Source of the DNA: Metridium senile
Lineage: Eukaryota > Cnidaria > Anthozoa > Actiniaria > Metridiidae
Direction of reading: 5' to 3'
Assembly: GCA_949775045.1 (NCBI GenBank)
Contig: OX459098.1
Location: 12,248,741-12,312,740 of the forward strand
Length of the DNA: 64,000 nt
Part shown: positions 1 to 10,444 of the stretch, one piece after another
Layout: every line of letters starts with the position of its first letter
Position numbering within the stretch: the first letter of the stretch is position 1
The notes under the pieces: model-generated
What the model was told of the DNA's origin: nothing
Seen by the model: only the letters and a program-made list of their open reading frames with translations
The model's database searches: none
Translations under genes and position numbers: made by a program

Positions 1-31
1 AATAAAATTCATTAAAAGAATCAAAGGATAC

Positions 32-1318
32 GAGGAGTTTTTTCTGTCCTGCACACCAAATATAGACAAGCAGCGACAACATGATTGATTCTTCTTCCTC
101 TTGTCAGTCTTTTATTGACAGCAAGTTTGTAGAAGTTGAATGCAGTGTCTATGCAATGTTGGTTCATTTGTAGTTGGTGACCTAAATTATTGATTCTTTT
201 TCGACCTAAAGAATGAGCCATGATGATTATGTGAGGATAACATGATGTTTATAATGACAACAATAATGGTGATATAATTACAATATTAATGATCGTGATA
301 GTGATAAAAAATGATGATATAATTATTGATAAAGATGACAATACATTCATTGCGTAGTACAGTGAGCAAAGGAATTATGTGTGTGGTGGTGGTGGTGGCG
401 GTTGGTTCATACAAAAATATATAGGCCGGGTACATTAGGGTATATTAGTGAGTACTATTTAAGGGTAGGAGTGTTTTTTGTAGGGGGGGGGGGGGGGGGG
501 GGGGTTGTACTAATTTATTTTTTACACCAAAACCAAGACCCCCCTCTTTGATGTAATAAACAATTAATTGTCCCTAAAGAAACATACCATTTTCCAGAGT
601 TACAGCCCTTGATTCCTGGCCAAGACCATGTCTAAACCCAGTACCTAGCCCTATTCCAGTTTTATTCCCTATAAAATAAAATTATATCAAATAAAATTTT
701 GAAACAATGTGCGCTACTAATCTCTAATTTGGTAAGCAAAACTATGTTGGTAATTTTTCACATATTCAAATACGATCAAAAGTATTCTATATAAATTATA
801 AAGTAATTTTCATCTGAATTTCGCATTGTACTCGTGGCCTAACGTGTTATCGGCCAGCACCAGCATGTGACGATTCAACAATCATCGCCGAGTTCGAAAC
901 CCGCAGATACCACTTTTTCCTTTTTTTTTCTTTTCAAGAACTAAATCTTTTTTTTCAAATAACTAAAAAGTTAAATCATTATAGGGTATTCTATAAATAA
1001 GAACGAAGTTAAATGAGCTGATTTTAATAAAGAGAAACCCGAATATGAACAAAATGGCGGCCACGAGGGCGAAATTATATTACGTCACACGTTGCAAGCG
1101 TTTTATTTTGTCGCTACTTCTTCACCAAGAAGGATACCTTCAGAAGATACAAACTGGCCAATAGCACTGGTACCACCAATGCTGTTTTCTTGAAACTGGA
1201 CTTCAGAAACGATAATATTGTCCTCGAGAACCGAGCCACAGTTGATGCAAACAGCATTTCCACGGGAAGGATCAAAGTCGATATCACTTCCACCACAATT
1301 TGAACAAACTTGAGACAT
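32..1318 (-). CDS. BRF1: BRF1, TFIIIB subunit (N-terminal exons, partial)
   Basis: RNA polymerase III initiation factor: BRF1 joins TBP and BDP1 in TFIIIB and recruits Pol III to tRNA and 5S genes in the nucleus. Three coding exons are visible: 1318-1138, 668-588 and 205-32. All junctions are phase 1 with good GT/AG sites. Exon 1 encodes the TFIIB-type zinc ribbon (Cys5, Cys8, Cys24, Cys27), followed by the family-typical segment [14 protein letters not shown]. Exon 2 (27 codons, too short to stand out as an ORF) encodes the linker ending RAVTLENG. Exon 3 opens the first cyclin fold ([27 protein letters not shown]). About 145 residues are present; the family usually has 600-700, so the rest lies left of position 1. 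The start is the first ATG, with the zinc ribbon directly after it. The identification rests on near-continuous similarity to animal BRF1; splice junctions are inferred. Confidence 0.96.
483..504 (+). repeat. poly-G tract
   Basis: An uninterrupted run of about 22 G residues lies in BRF1 intron 2. It can form G-quadruplexes and is prone to length variation and assembly error. Other G-rich tracts occur at about 30510, 30816-30842, 51610 and 55074-55091, several of them inside foldback elements. Confidence 0.8.
831..930 (+). repeat. possible tRNA-derived SINE head
   Basis: This stretch in BRF1 intron 1 has an A-box-like TGGCCTAACGTG at about 835 and a B-box-like GAGTTCGAAACCC at about 890, separated by roughly 45 bases and followed by a pyrimidine-rich tract. 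A cloverleaf does not fold well (weak T stem, no acceptor stem), so it is more likely a SINE or tRNA relic than a functional tRNA. Confidence 0.3.
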
Positions 1319-2290
1319 TATTTATCCTTCATAAGATTCAGAGGAACATTTACAGTAAAGAAAACGCTAAAGTTTAGTTAACCAAGGCCAAACTTATATA
1401 TATATTCGTTTACTACTCTAAAGTTCAACTGACTGACTTGCAAGGGTTCATGGGAGTATCATGAAAGCAAATGATTATGTGGAGGGTAGGGTAGGCCGCT
1501 ATTGTTGCCAAAAAGTGAAGGGAAAAAAAAAATCAAACACACACCCGCCCCAACAAGCAGAAAAAAGCAAAATTGAATATACTGATGAAGAAAATTTAAA
1601 TTTGGTTTATAAAAAGATACTTTTCTTTAACTGACAAAATAAATACATCAAGAAATTCACTCAAATTTTCATTTTGAATTTATTTTAATAAAAATATGTT
1701 TGCATGTTGACCAAATATGTCAATAATATTTCTACTGTATAAAAGAAATAGAAAACTAGCTTTCTGTCCTATTTGCAGTTGTAAAGCACTTGGGGGTTGT
1801 CAGAAAACTTGTGAAGTATATAGAAGCACTCCATTTAGCCTGCATCTTTCCTTTTGCCTTCCTAGCAACTCCACAGACCATAGGCAAAACTCCACTTTGA
1901 ATTGTTCTTCTCTTATAAACACTTCTCCTGCATGCTTTAATACTGCACACAGCATGCACATGTTTTCTATTTGTTTTTATAGTGTTATGAAACAAACTAT
2001 TGTATTTTGATATATAATAAATTACTTTTGATATATTTTCATTTATTTTTGAATCAATGAATCAATTCTCAGTGCATTTTTATGGAATGGTTTTATCATT
2101 TTTGTTCTTCTTAATGCTAATTTGCTAATTTGCAGGAATTATTAAATTATTTATAATGTGATGGTTTTTGAAACAATTTCCCATAATAACAACTCATCAC
2201 AATCACTTTTTAACTTTTTCAAACACTATTACAAGATACTAAAATACCTTTAACAATCTCATAAAAAATTCCAAAATTATCAACTTTTAC

Positions 2291-2451
2291 GAGGGGGGCA
2301 TAAGCGGGTGTTGGAAACCGCACAAAACAAAATTTGCTAAACACCGCAAATGCAAGATTTGCAAAACCACAAAACTGCAGTTATAAATGAAAAAAATAAA
2401 AAGCACCAAAAAAAAAAAACCAGCATCACCGCAAACCCTTATGCCCCCTTC
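2291..2451. mobile_element. foldback MITE, GGGGGCATAAG ends
   Basis: The left end GAGGGGGGCATAAG and the right end CTTATGCCCCCTTC are inverted repeats. The interior is A/C rich, with many repeats of the type ACCGCAAA/AAACCAC. A second copy with similar ends and interior lies at about 30803-31014, which supports a dispersed non-autonomous element. No coding capacity. Confidence 0.75.
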
Positions 2452-2764
2452 TTTTAGTTTTAAAAGTTGTGAACAAACTATTAATTTTGTTAAAAATCTG
2501 AGTTCTAATCACAATAATTGAATTAAAAATTGAAAGGTTTTGTAATGCAAAAACTTTAAATTATACACCTTATTTGCTTGTGTCAACTAATGTTTCCCCA
2601 AATACATTCCTCTTGATAAATACTTTTTTTTTTGTTTAAAATAATATATTGATGTAAAAAAATATTCAGTAACATTTCCCAAAGTCAGTATTGATCTGCT
2701 AAACCTGAAGCAAGCAAATAATGTATATTGTGTTTAAACAATGTTCAATTGTGTTTATATTTCA

Positions 2765-3049
2765 GCGTGACACACCTTACGGTGGCCACAAACTTGTTTT
2801 GTACAAGTTAACCAATCAGAAAGCGAGAATTTTACCTTAATATAAAAGAAGACATGCTGAGTGTCAAACTGTAAACACTATGAATTGTTCAAAGCGAAGA
2901 CAAGAGTGAAGTTTATAAGTGCCTGAAAAACCTCTCCGGATGTTTAAATTTGAAAAGGTGTAGCAAATAATTTGAAAATAGAAACTTTTGAACGCTAAGC
3001 TAACTTGTACAAAACTTTAATTGGGTGGCCATGGTAAGGTGCGTCATGC
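2765..3049. mobile_element. foldback MITE, GCGTGACGCACC family, copy 1
   Basis: Terminal inverted repeats begin GCGTGACACACCTTACGGTG on the left and end in the complement of GCATGACGCACCTTACCATG on the right. Each is followed by a subterminal TTGTACAAGTTA or TAACTTGTACAA block. A second copy in opposite orientation is at 9273-9546. Confidence 0.85.
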
Positions 3050-3228
3050 TGTAAGAGTGAATGGTCACAAAACATCTACATCTCACTATGGTTGCAAATG
3101 CTGTTCATTGCTTGACTTGTCCTTTTTTGTTCCATCAATTATTCTGAATTTTGAAGCAAATGCTGGTTGGACATTGTAAGTTCTTAAATAGAGGAGAGAA
3201 ATCTCAGATCTTTCCTTAGTTCCATGCC

Positions 3229-3463
3229 CATGTTGTTTGTGTATGATCATCTTTCTTGATTTTTTTTACCAAGAATTATTGTCAAGTAATATTACCAGCA
3301 ATTTATTACTGAACAGTAGTAATTTGTACAATTTGTACATAAAACATGTTGTTTGTGTATGATCATGTTTCTTGATTATTTTTTACCAAAAATTATTGTC
3401 AAGTAATATTACCAGCAATTTATTACTGAACAGTAGTAATTTGTACAATTTGTACATAAAACT
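3229..3463 (+). repeat. 116-bp direct tandem duplication
   Basis: Two almost identical copies start at CATGTTGTTTGTGTATGATC (3229 and 3345) and end with TTTGTACATAAAA. They differ by only a few bases, which implies a recent duplication. No coding content. Confidence 0.9.
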
Positions 3464-3928
3464 GCCACGTAACAGCCATATAGAGCTGTGTAGTTTTAAA
3501 CATTGTTGTTTAGCAGCAACAAGCATACAAAGAAGTATGAGAAAACATTAATTAAAAGTGATCATTCTTCTGCACTTGTGTGCTGTTCATTAGAATCATA
3601 ATCATTTACATCATTATCATGGTTATCATTAACATCATAATTATAATATAAATAGTCATTAACATCAATATCATCACAATATCATTATCATGATTATCAT
3701 GATTATCATTAACATTGTTATAATATAAATATAGTCAGTAATAATAATTTAATATTTATATTGCGCAGGTTTCATGGGTAGATGCTCACCCGCGCATAGT
3801 ATATTAGTATTAGATACATTAGTAAAATGTGGAACTTATGATATTATAGACATATCATTATTGTCAGTTACCATTATTGCTTACTAGTCATAATCAAATC
3901 ATAAAATTTCAATGTAGAATGATAGGTT

Positions 3929-6291
3929 CTATAATCTAAAAATTGACTTAAAGAAAGAAAGAATCCTGCCAAACATCACCAATATTCCTCTTCTGACCTT
4001 CCTGACAAAAAAGGGAATCAAAATAGCAACTATCAAGCTAATCTTGACAATAAATTGAAACCATGTTGTTCTCTTGAATGGCATTTGTCCTGTAGAAGAT
4101 GCATAGCCATGAGGATCCATTAACCATGAAATGTACAAACTAAGCTGACCAATAGCAGCACTGCTCATACTTGGAACACATGTTTTACCTGGAATAACAA
4201 TAATCACAATGAGGATGGTAAAAATAATTGGGATAGTACAAGTGCATTGATTGGCCAAAACACTGTTTTTCAAGAGAGCATGAAACACAATAGTTGGGTT
4301 AGTACACATGTGTTGATTGGTCAAAACACTGTTTTTCAAGAGAGCATGAAACACAATAGTTGGGATAGTACACATGCATTGATTGGCCAAAACACTGTTT
4401 TTCAAGAGAGCAGGAAACACACTTAGGTCATTTTCAATAGAAAATTGAGATGACAATGATAGAGACACATGAATAATTGTCCCGCAAGGTGTAAAAAGGT
4501 CTTTATTATTGCAAGCTAAACCATCGTCCTGCTTCAATGCAAAGGCACAGCTACCTTTGAAGGGTCCTTTGAAGATGGTGCAGGGAACTGTGAATGGGAC
4601 TATTGTGTGTAAACTTGCATAACATGATTGTATGGTACTTACTAATTCCAAAACACCCACTAGGTAATTGCCATTCCACAATGGATGGTAGTCTTAAGTG
4701 TGTAACATGCAAGAAATCTTCAAATCCCAGAAGACTACATGCAAAGAATGCTTCAAGAAAGGAAATAATTTCTTCTTTCTCTTGCGGTATGTTGGAAGCA
4801 TGAAAAGCTGATACTTTGGGGTACAAAGAGTAACAAATGTCATCTGCTAATTGATCTAGTGTGACTGGATCCCATTTTTCATTGACTCTACTTGAGCAAC
4901 CTGAATAGAAATGAATACATAAATCAATTAATGAATAAATAAGTGAATGGATGAATGACTGAATGAGTGAACAAATGAATGAACAAATGAATGTCAAAAT
5001 AATCAAGATTATGCAAAAAAGAACTAGTAAACTCAGATATGTGCTTAAATTGCTGTAAGCGTGTTATAGTTAGTGTGAGTGCCATCTCAAAAATAGCCTC
5101 CATGTTGAAGAGATGTGGGAATATTATATCTTTAAATGGTTATATCGCATATCTAAATTAAGAATAGCGTGCATAAAATAGAATGAATATGTACATACCT
5201 ACTAGCTCTACCATAGATAACACCATTGCTTGATAAGGAATCACTGCTTCTTTTGCTATTTTAGGTTGCAGAACTTTTAGACAACGATCACTTAAAATGC
5301 AGTTTTTATCGTCAACTTGAATCAAATCTCCCAGACAATTCAGAAAATCGGCTAACTTGGCTTGTTCCAGTGTTTCTAATGTTCTTCTATTTTCTTTCTC
5401 GACATTGATAGATCTATAGGGAAGAAACCTCTTCCAGTCCGATGACATAAAGTTGCTCAATCCCTCAGTCATATTTGAAGGATTATAAATATTGAGGATT
5501 CGAGGAATTAAAACATTCATTTTGGCACATAGTTCTTTGACATTCTCTACAATGGATTTTGGTACATAGACTTCAGGCGTACCCACACAATGTTCTACTA
5601 CTCTTGCAAGTGCAGCTGGAAAAAAACATGACAAAAAATCAATTTAATATTTCTAAGCATTTAAATTATTTTTAAACCTTTTTTGAGGGTCCTGAAGTGG
5701 GGGTCCGAATCCCATTTCCAAGTTTATATTTGGACCAAAGTTTTGCTCAAGTTTTCAATCCCATTCTCATTTTCTATTGTTCTTTTATTTGTAAATCCCA
5801 GTCCCAGTTCCTTCAAATCTCATTTTCCCAGTCAAAAATAAGGTCATTTCCAGCTCCCATTTTACCCCTTCAGGACCCTATTTTTTGTTTCAAGGGTAAA
5901 AAAAAATTATCTTATAAAATTATTCTTGTAAAGAAAAGAGGTTCAATTCAAAAACAATATTTTTCTTTTTTCACAATTTAACTCGTTTTCTTGTTTGCGT
6001 GTATCTGGATATTAAATTCTCATTTAATACTACAATTTGTTTGACGGGACAACAAAAGAAAACGACAGTCACGCCAAAGATCAACCAACCTGCAGCAATA
6101 CGAAGTCCCAGCAGTTCTCCAACTTCAATTTTGTCTCCTCTCTGTATAAAATACGAAAGACTTTGCTCTATAGAGTGAATGCCTTTTACTACCAATAGCT
6201 CAGGGTCCGTTTCAACTTGCTGTGTTAATGATGGGTGAACAAGAACTTGAATAACCAACGCTACCAACAAGACGCGTTCCCGCATTGTCAT
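3929..6291 (-). CDS. C16orf89-like (UPF0764) secreted/membrane protein
   Basis: Four exons on the minus strand: 6291-6090, 5615-5199, 4900-4643 and 4587-3929, all joined in phase 1. The reading gives about 511 aa. Exon 1 encodes a signal peptide (MTMRERVLLVALVIQVLVHP). The middle contains CILSDRCLKVL, followed about 30 residues later by a Cys, then LADDICYSLYP, FLEAFFACSLLGFEDF and GCFG. This spacing matches the C16orf89 family (Cys-Gly-Leu-Ser-Asp block, then a block ending GCFG). The C-terminal GKTCVPSMSSAAIGQLSLY matches the family's final conserved block. A hydrophobic helix (FIVKISLIVAILIPFFV) then a basic tail follow, which would make this a type I membrane protein, unlike the secreted vertebrate form. 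Family function is unknown. The last exon holds a 66-bp in-frame triplication; part of it could be an unspliced intron, because a pyrimidine-rich AG precedes GKTC. Confidence 0.72.
4215..4420 (-). repeat. 66-bp in-frame triplication in the C16orf89-like gene
   Basis: Three copies with period 66 bases (shared TTGG at 4251, 4317 and 4383) keep the frame open and would encode three 22-residue repeats of the form VFHALLKNSVLANQC followed by CTIPTI. They are either exonic repeats or a repeat inside an intron that happens to stay open; transcript data would decide. Confidence 0.85.
5685..5881. mobile_element. foldback element in intron 1 of the C16orf89-like gene
   Basis: The left end AGGGTCCTGAAGTGGGGGTC mirrors the right end ACCCCTTCAGGACCCTA. 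The interior is built from short repeats of CCCATTTTC/AATCCCA type. Non-coding. Confidence 0.7.
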
Positions 6292-7475
6292 TTTATAGTT
6301 CGTAATACAGTGGTCAATTATGAACCTTTCATATTCTTAAGACTTTTCAGCTTCATCACAGTTTGAACGTTACGAATTTAAGAAAAATGTGCTCATGACT
6401 TATTCAGAAATCTTGAAATAAAGCGCTGAGAAAGGCTACACCACTAAACGTCCGGTCAACTCTGTCGTACGTCGTCCATGTTTGAAATCCCACAATGCAG
6501 CGAGTTTTTCAACAAAGGAAGCCCACCGACTGGTGAGGAGTACGATGGGTTTAGGCGGGGGGTAGGGAGGATGGTTAAAATAAATTATTTTCTCGTTGGT
6601 ATTTTTATTTCATTATTCTGTTTGATTATGATGATACAAGTTACAAAGTTCCTACTACTTATGATGACGGTGTTGGTGATGATGAAGTCGGAATATTGAT
6701 GATAATATAAATAATTGTGATGATGATAACAATAATAATGGCTAATTCTTATATAGCGCATTTCCAGAACTGCTTAATGCACTAACTCAACGTGTTCGAT
6801 TTGAACCCATGTCTGCACACGGAGTTCTTTTACGTCCCTCAATGTTGTTAATTGTTTTTTTAGAGACGGGACCTCCACTTTTTACGTCGCTATCTGAGAG
6901 GACGTGAAGTTCTAACCATTTGTAGATTTTTAAGAAACAAAGGCAGCAACTTCTTCTCAATTATTTAAAGACCCTGAGTAATGGTCCGGCTGGGGTTTGA
7001 ACCCAGACCTTCCTAATCGGTCGGCTAATCGGTCACCATGATGATGGTGACAATGATGATGGTGATGCTAACTTTGATGATGATGATAATACATTTATCC
7101 GTTTTTGTAGATCACAACGAATAAAGCTAAATACTATTATTCACGTTGTATTCACCTAATTCAAAAAATATTGAAGGGACGAACGGTGATTGCACGACCG
7201 AAAATAACTATGGGTAATACGAATTCCCTCTTATTCCTTTCTAAATTACCCAAACAATGCCTTCACCGTTCAGCGATGACCTTAGATAGGCGTCTCGAAG
7301 GTTTCGCTGAACGGTGGAGGCGTTGTTTATAGGTAATTTTGAAATAAATATGAAGAAATTTGTATTACCCACGGTTCCTTTCGGTCGTGCAATCGACAAT
7401 CGCCAATCGCTGTTCGGCCCCTCAAGCTTTTTGGAATAAGGTGTATATATGTATATGTATTTCGAGGTAAGTACT
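6292..7475. other. intergenic region between the C16orf89-like gene and GPCR 1
   Basis: No gene is supported here. At about 6736-7030 there is a dispersed-repeat-like block starting ATGGCTAATTCTTATATAGC and containing a B-box-like GGGTTTGAACCCA at about 6995, so it may be SINE related. GATGAT simple repeats lie at about 6640-6740 and 7030-7090. A 300-bp foldback element occupies 7149-7448. Confidence 0.6.
7149..7448. mobile_element. full-length foldback MITE next to GPCR 1
   Basis: The whole element folds on itself. TATTCACCTAATTCAAAAA on the left pairs with TTTTTGGAATAAGGTGTATA on the right. Interior blocks also pair: CACGACCGAAA with TTTCGGTCGTG, GGGTAATAC with GTATTACCC, and CACCGTTCAGCGA with TCGCTGAACGGTG. 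It ends about 28 bp from the GPCR 1 stop codon, so it may lie in that gene's 3' UTR. Confidence 0.88.
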
Positions 7476-8945
7476 CTATTCCTGATTAGTAGAAGCATTG
7501 TGGTCATTTGTAGTCAAACATATTCGATGCATCAGCTCTAAAAGTCGTCTTCGGAACGGTTTATTGAAGAGATTGTACAGAACAGGATTGATGGCACTGC
7601 TCAAAAAAGCACAAATAACAATAGCTAACTCCAAACCTCTTGGTAAATCGATGTACTCAGCAATATTCAAGAGAGTTGAATTAGGAATCCAGCATAAAAT
7701 AAATCCAACTACAATGGTCATTAAAGACTTGGTCAAACGCAATTCCTCAACCGATGGCGACGGAGAAGAGGCTGGATTACTTGCATTAAGAGTGGACGCT
7801 GTTGAAGCGTTGTGAATTTTTATTTTGTTGTAAATCTTCCAGTAACAAATGCTTGCTAAAGTAGCAGGAAATATTGTGAAGGCTATTTGGTAGAGCCCTG
7901 CTAAGGTTTTAGATGTGTCTTTGTTTGGAAGTAAAAAATACATGTGCCTTCCCGGAAAGAATGCAAACTCAAGACCAGTCGTGAATAACAGTATGGTAAG
8001 ACAAGTAGTTATCAACCAACAACCAAATATCATCAACACAGCAAACTTTGGCTTAAAATAAACTCTGTATTTAGCCGGCTTGACAACACAATAATATCTG
8101 TTCAATGCTATCAACGAAGTTGTTTGAAGAGAGCCAAAGATAAAAGCGGTGAAGAAAAAGAGACCAACTTTGCCAAGGGAAGGGCCCAGAACATCCCGAC
8201 CGCATGCTGCTGAAAGTATTGTACCAGGCATAACCATCACTGCCATAAGGATATCAGCGATAGCTAGCGTTATAATGTAGTAGCTGGTGACGGTACGGAG
8301 ACGTGGTGTCTTGTAGAACACGTATAGAACACTAACATTACCTAAAACATGATAATAATTAGTATTAACCAATAATAAATGTCAGTATGATCACTGAATA
8401 ATATAAGATAAGATAAGGTGCTCTTGGAGCTGTTCTCATTAACCCTTAAAACAAAGTGGATTAGTTAAAGCGCACCGTCAGAGTAAAGAAAAAGGAACAG
8501 AATGGAATTAAGGTGCATTAAAGTCAGTGTGATACACCTATTTCAAAAAACGTTGTCAGAAGGAGATCTGAAATCTGAAATCTGAGACCGAAATGAATTC
8601 AGGAAAATTGCGTACTGCAAAAACCAGGCCTGGCCCTGTTTTTTTTGCGCTTAGCACCTTCAGATTTATATTTACCATCGCCATATCCGAAGCCAGAAAG
8701 TGTATGCAATGAGTAAAAATTGCCGTACCCCAGATTGCAGATCTCCTTCTGACAACGTTTTTTGAAATAGGTGTATACTAAAGTTGGTCTACCGGTTGAT
8801 GAAAACGGCTCTAAGAAAATATCAAAAGTACAAAGGCGTGGAGTGAACTATTACCTAGTAAAGCTGCTAGTGCTATTGCAACAAGAAGACAGGTCTCAAT
8901 GATGACTAGAGACACTGGTCGGCTAGATAACTCAGTCAAAGACAT
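7476..8945 (-). CDS. class A (rhodopsin-family) GPCR 1
   Basis: Seven-transmembrane receptor in two exons, 8945-8855 and 8341-7476, joined in phase 1 inside TM1 (..AALLG / GNVSVLY); 318 aa. An in-frame stop upstream fixes the start. Class A landmarks: GN in TM1, LAIADIL with the TM2 Asp, NRY in place of DRY after TM3 (ALNRYYCVVKPAKY), CWIP in TM6 and NPVLYNLF in TM7. The N-terminus is very short (about 12 residues before TM1), which suits a small-molecule rather than a large peptide ligand. The loop motif NRYxCVVKPxKY recalls melatonin-receptor-like and related invertebrate orphan receptors; the ligand is unknown. A paralogue with the same intron lies head to head at 10445-11621. A foldback element occupies the intron. 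Confidence 0.93.
8532..8777. mobile_element. foldback MITE in the GPCR 1 intron (TATACACCTA terminus)
   Basis: ATACACCTATTTCAAAAAAC on the left mirrors GTTTTTTGAAATAGGTGTAT on the right, and the adjacent blocks GTCAGAAGGAGATCTG and CAGATCTCCTTCTGAC also pair. It belongs to the set of foldbacks that share this terminus (7149, 15844, 57885 and 61883). Confidence 0.9.
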
Positions 8946-10444
8946 GTTTGCTCACATCAGGAGCATTGATAACAAATACCGAGTTTTAAAAGGTCAGTGC
9001 ACAAGATACTCTGGAACGAGTCCCAGTACGTGCACGGCAGTAGCAGAATGGTGCGTTTCATTGTATATTCCTATGCAAATTCACGTAATTTGGAAGCAGC
9101 TTTTAGCTTCAATTAAATTGAATTACAACAAATTTAATTAACACTTTTAGTTAATTTGGCAAAAAGCAATAAAAACGAACAGGTATTAACTATGCTCTGA
9201 CGTACAAGTTTTAATGATATCGGCATGATATTTTAGTACTGAAATTGAGCTTGTTTTGCTTTCAAGTTTACAACGCGACGCACCTTACCGTGGCCAACGT
9301 ACCCAATTAAAGTTTTGTACAAGTTAGCTTAGCGTTCAAAAGTTTCTCTTCTCAAATTATTTGCTACACCTTTTCAAATTTAAACATTCTGAGGGGTTTT
9401 TCAGACACTTATAAACTTCACTCTTGTCTTCGCTTTGAACGTTTCAAAGTGTTTACCGTTTGAAACTCGGCGTGTCTTTTATATTAAGGTCAAATTCTCG
9501 CTTTCTGATTGGTTAACTTGTACAAAACTTTAATTAGGTGGCCCGTTTTCCCACAATCTTGCACTTTTGTTCATCTCCATATGTCCAGCGCTCCCTTTTT
9601 TCTTTGATTCAAAAGTTAATTTGTTACTATATTGATAAGATGTTCACAAGAAGACTTATAATTATTGTAGGATATTAAATATTCTCCTATTCCATACTGT
9701 GTTTCTGATTATTGGTGCTACAATCAAACTAGTTACGGTAAAACAGATGTCTACACATTGTACAACTGACACCGACTTGATTTTCTTCCATCTTGCTCTC
9801 AGTAACACTGCTGAGGAGTGTTCTATTTATTTAATCAGTTATTAAAATCAAACCAATAGTTTGTTGAGTTATAAAGAAGGCTTCCCAGCCAATCAGAGCG
9901 CGCGATTTATATCAAATATTTTATAGAGAACACGAAAAGCGATGGGCCGTTTCATTTTTTGATACCCTAAAAAATACCAAATTGCTGATATTTACCCCTA
10001 TAGAGATACGGCGAACATCAATGTAATCAGCCGAAGCAGAAGGACGAGACTGATAACTCTTGCCGAGACCTTGATTATTCGGCATATCACAAAGACGTCA
10101 TCCAATAATTGTATATTATTTGACCGTAAATTAGCGTTAGTTTCCTCTTGTGTTCCTATACGTTTTAGCGACCAAGCAATTACAGAAGCAGCCGGTTGAC
10201 AAAATTTACCAAATGCATATAATTGCCGCAAGAACTCACAACTATAAAGTTACAATATCAACCTGCTATAGCGAATTGTTCCAGAGTACTCTTGTAAATT
10301 TGCAATTCGATTGAACATTACTTTCAACGCCATAACTTTTACTGTGCAGATTTACAGAATAACCGAGATATAGTTATTTCTGATGTGGAATTTCGGTGAA
10401 AATTCTTCATTTCGCCGGGGCATCCCGTAAAAAGTATATTAAAC
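8946..10444. other. shared upstream region of the two GPCR genes
   Basis: About 1.5 kb separate the start codons of the divergent GPCR genes. It contains the foldback copy 9273-9546 and otherwise unremarkable AT-rich sequence. Open frames at 8899-9141 (+) and 9998-10231 (-) show no recognisable similarity and are not called. Confidence 0.6.
9273..9546. mobile_element. foldback MITE, GCGTGACGCACC family, copy 2
   Basis: This is an inverted copy of 2765-3049 with shared interior blocks (GTTCAAAAGTTTC, CAAATTATTTGC, CACTCTTGTCTTCGC). The right terminus is shortened after GGTGGCC. It sits between the two GPCR genes, upstream of both. Confidence 0.85.

Larger units (their letters stand above)
1319..3928. 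other. intergenic region upstream of BRF1
   Basis: The 2.6 kb between the BRF1 start and the end of the next gene contain no gene I can support. It holds AT-rich sequence, one G/C-ended foldback element (2291-2451), one GCGTGAC foldback element (2765-3049), a 116-bp tandem duplication (3229-3463) and ATC/ATT-rich simple sequence at about 3590-3740. BRF1 promoter elements presumably lie just right of 1318, but no convincing core motif was seen. Confidence 0.6.

Noticed and set aside
831..930. Functional tRNA gene
   Set aside because: A- and B-box-like motifs are present, but the T stem and acceptor stem do not pair; kept only as a possible SINE.
1756..1995. 79-aa minus-strand ORF, basic and Cys-containing
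   Set aside because: The composition looks somewhat protein-like, but no family was recognised and no splice partner was found; upstream of BRF1 it may be an element relic.
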